Shown: piece after piece, positions 62,586-64,000 of the stretch
How the letters are laid out: the number at the start of each line of letters is the position of its first letter
Numbering within the stretch: position 1 is the first letter of the stretch
Source: JAFDZV01 sp966128725
GTDB lineage: Bacteria > Bacteroidota > Ignavibacteria > OLB7
Length of the DNA: 64,000 nucleotides
NCBI GenBank assembly: GCA_966128725.1
Contig: CBHYLN010000002.1
Location: 41,729 to 105,728 of the forward strand
Direction of reading: 5' to 3'
Notes under the pieces: generated by a model
Told to the model about the DNA's origin: nothing
The model's input: only the letters and a program-made list of their open reading frames with translations
Database searches by the model: none
Program-made: the position numbers and the translations under genes

Positions 62586-64000
62586 CTACGGCACATTGCG
62601 CCGCAGTTCGTCCAGCCAGAGACCTGCCTCCGAGTCGCTGGGGGCGCGCCAGTCGCCGCGCGGAGAGAGCGAGCCGCCGGAGCCTACTTTGGGTCCGTTG
62701 GGCAGGCACGAGCGCTTGAACTGGCTGATCTGGAAAAAGCGATACAGAAAGGTCTCCAGCCAACGCTTGATGGTGGGCAGATCGTACTCCACACGCTTCT
62801 GCTGGGTCGTCCCTTCCGGCCACGAGCCAGCCGCGCGATTGCCCCAGGCATGATGGCTCAGGAACGCCACCTTGCTTGGCCGGAATCCGTAGCGTGTGAT
62901 GTAATACAGATTGAAGTCCTGCAGGGCATAGGGGCCAATCATTTCCTCGGTGCTTTGCGCCGGGGCCGAGGCGTCGCCCGAATCCGACGGCACAAGCTCC
63001 GGCGAAATCTCGGTGTCGAGGATCGAGCGCAACACCACGCCGGTTTCGCCGCTGAACTGATTGCTGGCGATTGTCCAGGCGATCAGATGCTGCACCAACG
63101 TTTTCGGCACCGAGGCATTCACGTTGTAGTGCGACATGTGATCGCCCACGCCGTACGTAGCCCAGCCCAGCGCCAGCTCGGAAAGATCGCCGGTGCCAAC
63201 CACCAGCGCGTTGTGATGATTGGCAAGGCGGAACAGGTGCGACGTGCGCTCGCCGGCCTGCACGTTCTCGAACGTCACATCGTAGCGCGGCTCGCCCTCG
63301 GCATAGGGGTGGCCGATATCGCGCAGCATCTGGGTGGCCGACGGTCGGATATCGATTTCCGATGCGGCCACACCCAGGGCGCGCATCAGGCTCCAGGCGT
63401 TGTCGTACGTGCGCTTGCTGGTGGCGAACCCCGGCATTGTGTAGGCCAGGATGTTCGTGCGCGGCAGCCCAAGCCGGTCCATCGCCTTTGCGGCAACAAT
63501 CAGCGCATGGGTGGAATCCAACCCGCCGGATACTCCGATCACCAGCTTTTCGATGCCGGTTGCCTGCAGCCGTTTGGCCAAGCCCTGCACCTGAATGTTA
63601 TAGGCCTCGAAGCAGCGTTCGTCGCGAACGCGCGGATCGTTGGGAACGTACGGGAATCGTTCAACCGGCCGCATCAGCCCCACCACATCGCCCGGCTGCG
63701 CCAGCTCGAAACACACCCGGCGCATCCCGCGCAGGCGTTCGCGGTTGTCGTGGGCGGTGTCGGTAAAACTTGTCAGCCGCATCCGATCCTGCAGCAGGCG
63801 TTCCAGGTCAACGTCGGCGGCGATGATCTGTTCGTCGGCCAGGAATCGGCGCGACTCGGCCAGCAGCTCGTTGTTCTCGTAGATCAGCGCGTGGCCGTCC
63901 CATGCCAGATCCGTGGTGGATTCGCCGGGGCCTGCCGCCGAATACAGATAGGCCGCCACGCAGCGGCCCGAATGCGCCGCGCAGAGATCGCGCCGGTAAT
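62586..64000 (-). CDS. nadE: Glutamine-dependent NAD+ synthase (5' end outside window)
   Basis: The gene runs off the right edge; about 471 C-terminal residues are visible. It makes NAD+ from deamido-NAD+, glutamine and ATP. The visible part covers the end of the glutaminase domain (AAYLYSAAGPGESTTDLAWDG) and the whole synthetase domain with the P-loop VIGVSGGLDSTHALIVA, ENVQAGERTSHLFRLAN, GTGDLSELALGWATYGVGDH and the C-terminal RSCLPNGPKV motif. The pattern matches the long, Mycobacterium-type enzyme. The catalytic Cys of the glutaminase lies upstream of the window. The stop is at 62586. Confidence 0.97.
   Translation of the reverse strand, partial: YRRDLCAAHSGRCVAAYLYSAAGPGESTTDLAWDGHALIYENNELLAESRRFLADEQIIAADVDLERLLQDRMRLTSFTDTAHDNRERLRGMRRVCFELAQPGDVVGLMRPVERFPYVPNDPRVRDERCFEAYNIQVQGLAKRLQATGIEKLVIGVSGGLDSTHALIVAAKAMDRLGLPRTNILAYTMPGFATSKRTYDNAWSLMRALGVAASEIDIRPSATQMLRDIGHPYAEGEPRYDVTFENVQAGERTSHLFRLANHHNALVVGTGDLSELALGWATYGVGDHMSHYNVNASVPKTLVQHLIAWTIASNQFSGETGVVLRSILDTEISPELVPSDSGDASAPAQSTEEMIGPYALQDFNLYYITRYGFRPSKVAFLSHHAWGNRAAGSWPEGTTQQKRVEYDLPTIKRWLETFLYRFFQISQFKRSCLPNGPKVGSGGSLSPRGDWRAPSDSEAGLWLDELRRNVP

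Overview
The window is a GC-rich bacterial chromosome segment with no phage, transposon, rRNA, tRNA or CRISPR that I can see. Several signs point to the Bacteroidota/Chlorobi superphylum, most likely an Ignavibacteria- or Kapabacteria-like lineage. These are a giant secreted protein ending in a type IX secretion (T9SS) type A sorting tail, a PorW/SprE-like TPR lipoprotein, a GldM/PorM-like protein, many OmpA-fold envelope proteins, and promoter-like TTG-N19-21-TAnnTTTG signals. The lineage is an inference.

Layout. 1-7.9 kb holds single metabolic and envelope genes: the 3' part of a split methylmalonyl-CoA mutase large chain, tryptophan 2,3-dioxygenase, a SIMPL protein, a UbiA-type prenyltransferase, a J-domain-like protein, an SDR oxidoreductase and a lipoprotein. 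8.0-20.0 kb is a metal-handling island. Its minus-strand arm has a periplasmic HMA protein, a TonB-dependent receptor and a secreted Cys-rich protein. Its plus-strand arm has a second Cys-rich secreted protein, a TolC-type outer membrane factor, a membrane protein with an HGGEDHDH motif, a CusB-like adaptor, a CusA/CzcA-type RND pump, a CopZ-like HMA protein and a His/Met-rich lipoprotein. Most of the last five overlap by ATGA. 20.2-23.9 kb has an orphan FlgD-like domain, a papain-like protease, a beta-hydroxyacid dehydrogenase, a Crp/Fnr regulator and a NADAR protein. 24.3-33.9 kb is a chain of ECF sigma factor, candidate membrane anti-sigma factor, dual-OmpA-domain protein and a 1932-residue T9SS cargo. 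34-44.3 kb has a GT9 transferase, UPF0173 hydrolase, NUDIX hydrolase, ParA-ParB, a membrane-anchored unknown, a 4HBT thioesterase, a GT39-like transferase, citrate synthase and a LolC/E permease. 44.4-53.6 kb has DnaG, the PorW-like lipoprotein, PyrK-PyrD and a PcrA/UvrD helicase. 53.9-61.2 kb is an envelope cluster: a GldM-like protein, two beta-barrel-type proteins I cannot assign, and a VWA-OmpA protein. The window ends with a BNR-propeller protein and the 3' part of glutamine-dependent NAD+ synthase.

How parts may work together. The metal island couples possible uptake (TonB receptor), periplasmic binding (HMA, Cys-rich and His/Met-rich proteins) and efflux (TolC-adaptor-RND). By hand alignment the pump lacks the three methionines of the Cu/Ag site of E. 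coli CusA, so its substrate is open. The PorW-like lipoprotein, the GldM-like protein and the sorting-tail cargo suggest a divergent T9SS. The unassigned barrels and the VWA-OmpA protein are the best candidates here for new parts of it.

Two recurring non-coding themes stand out. Perfect 8-14 bp hairpins without a U-tract follow many genes, while only three canonical U-tract terminators are visible. Promoter-like -7 elements lie only 5-9 nt upstream of several start codons, which suggests leaderless mRNAs.
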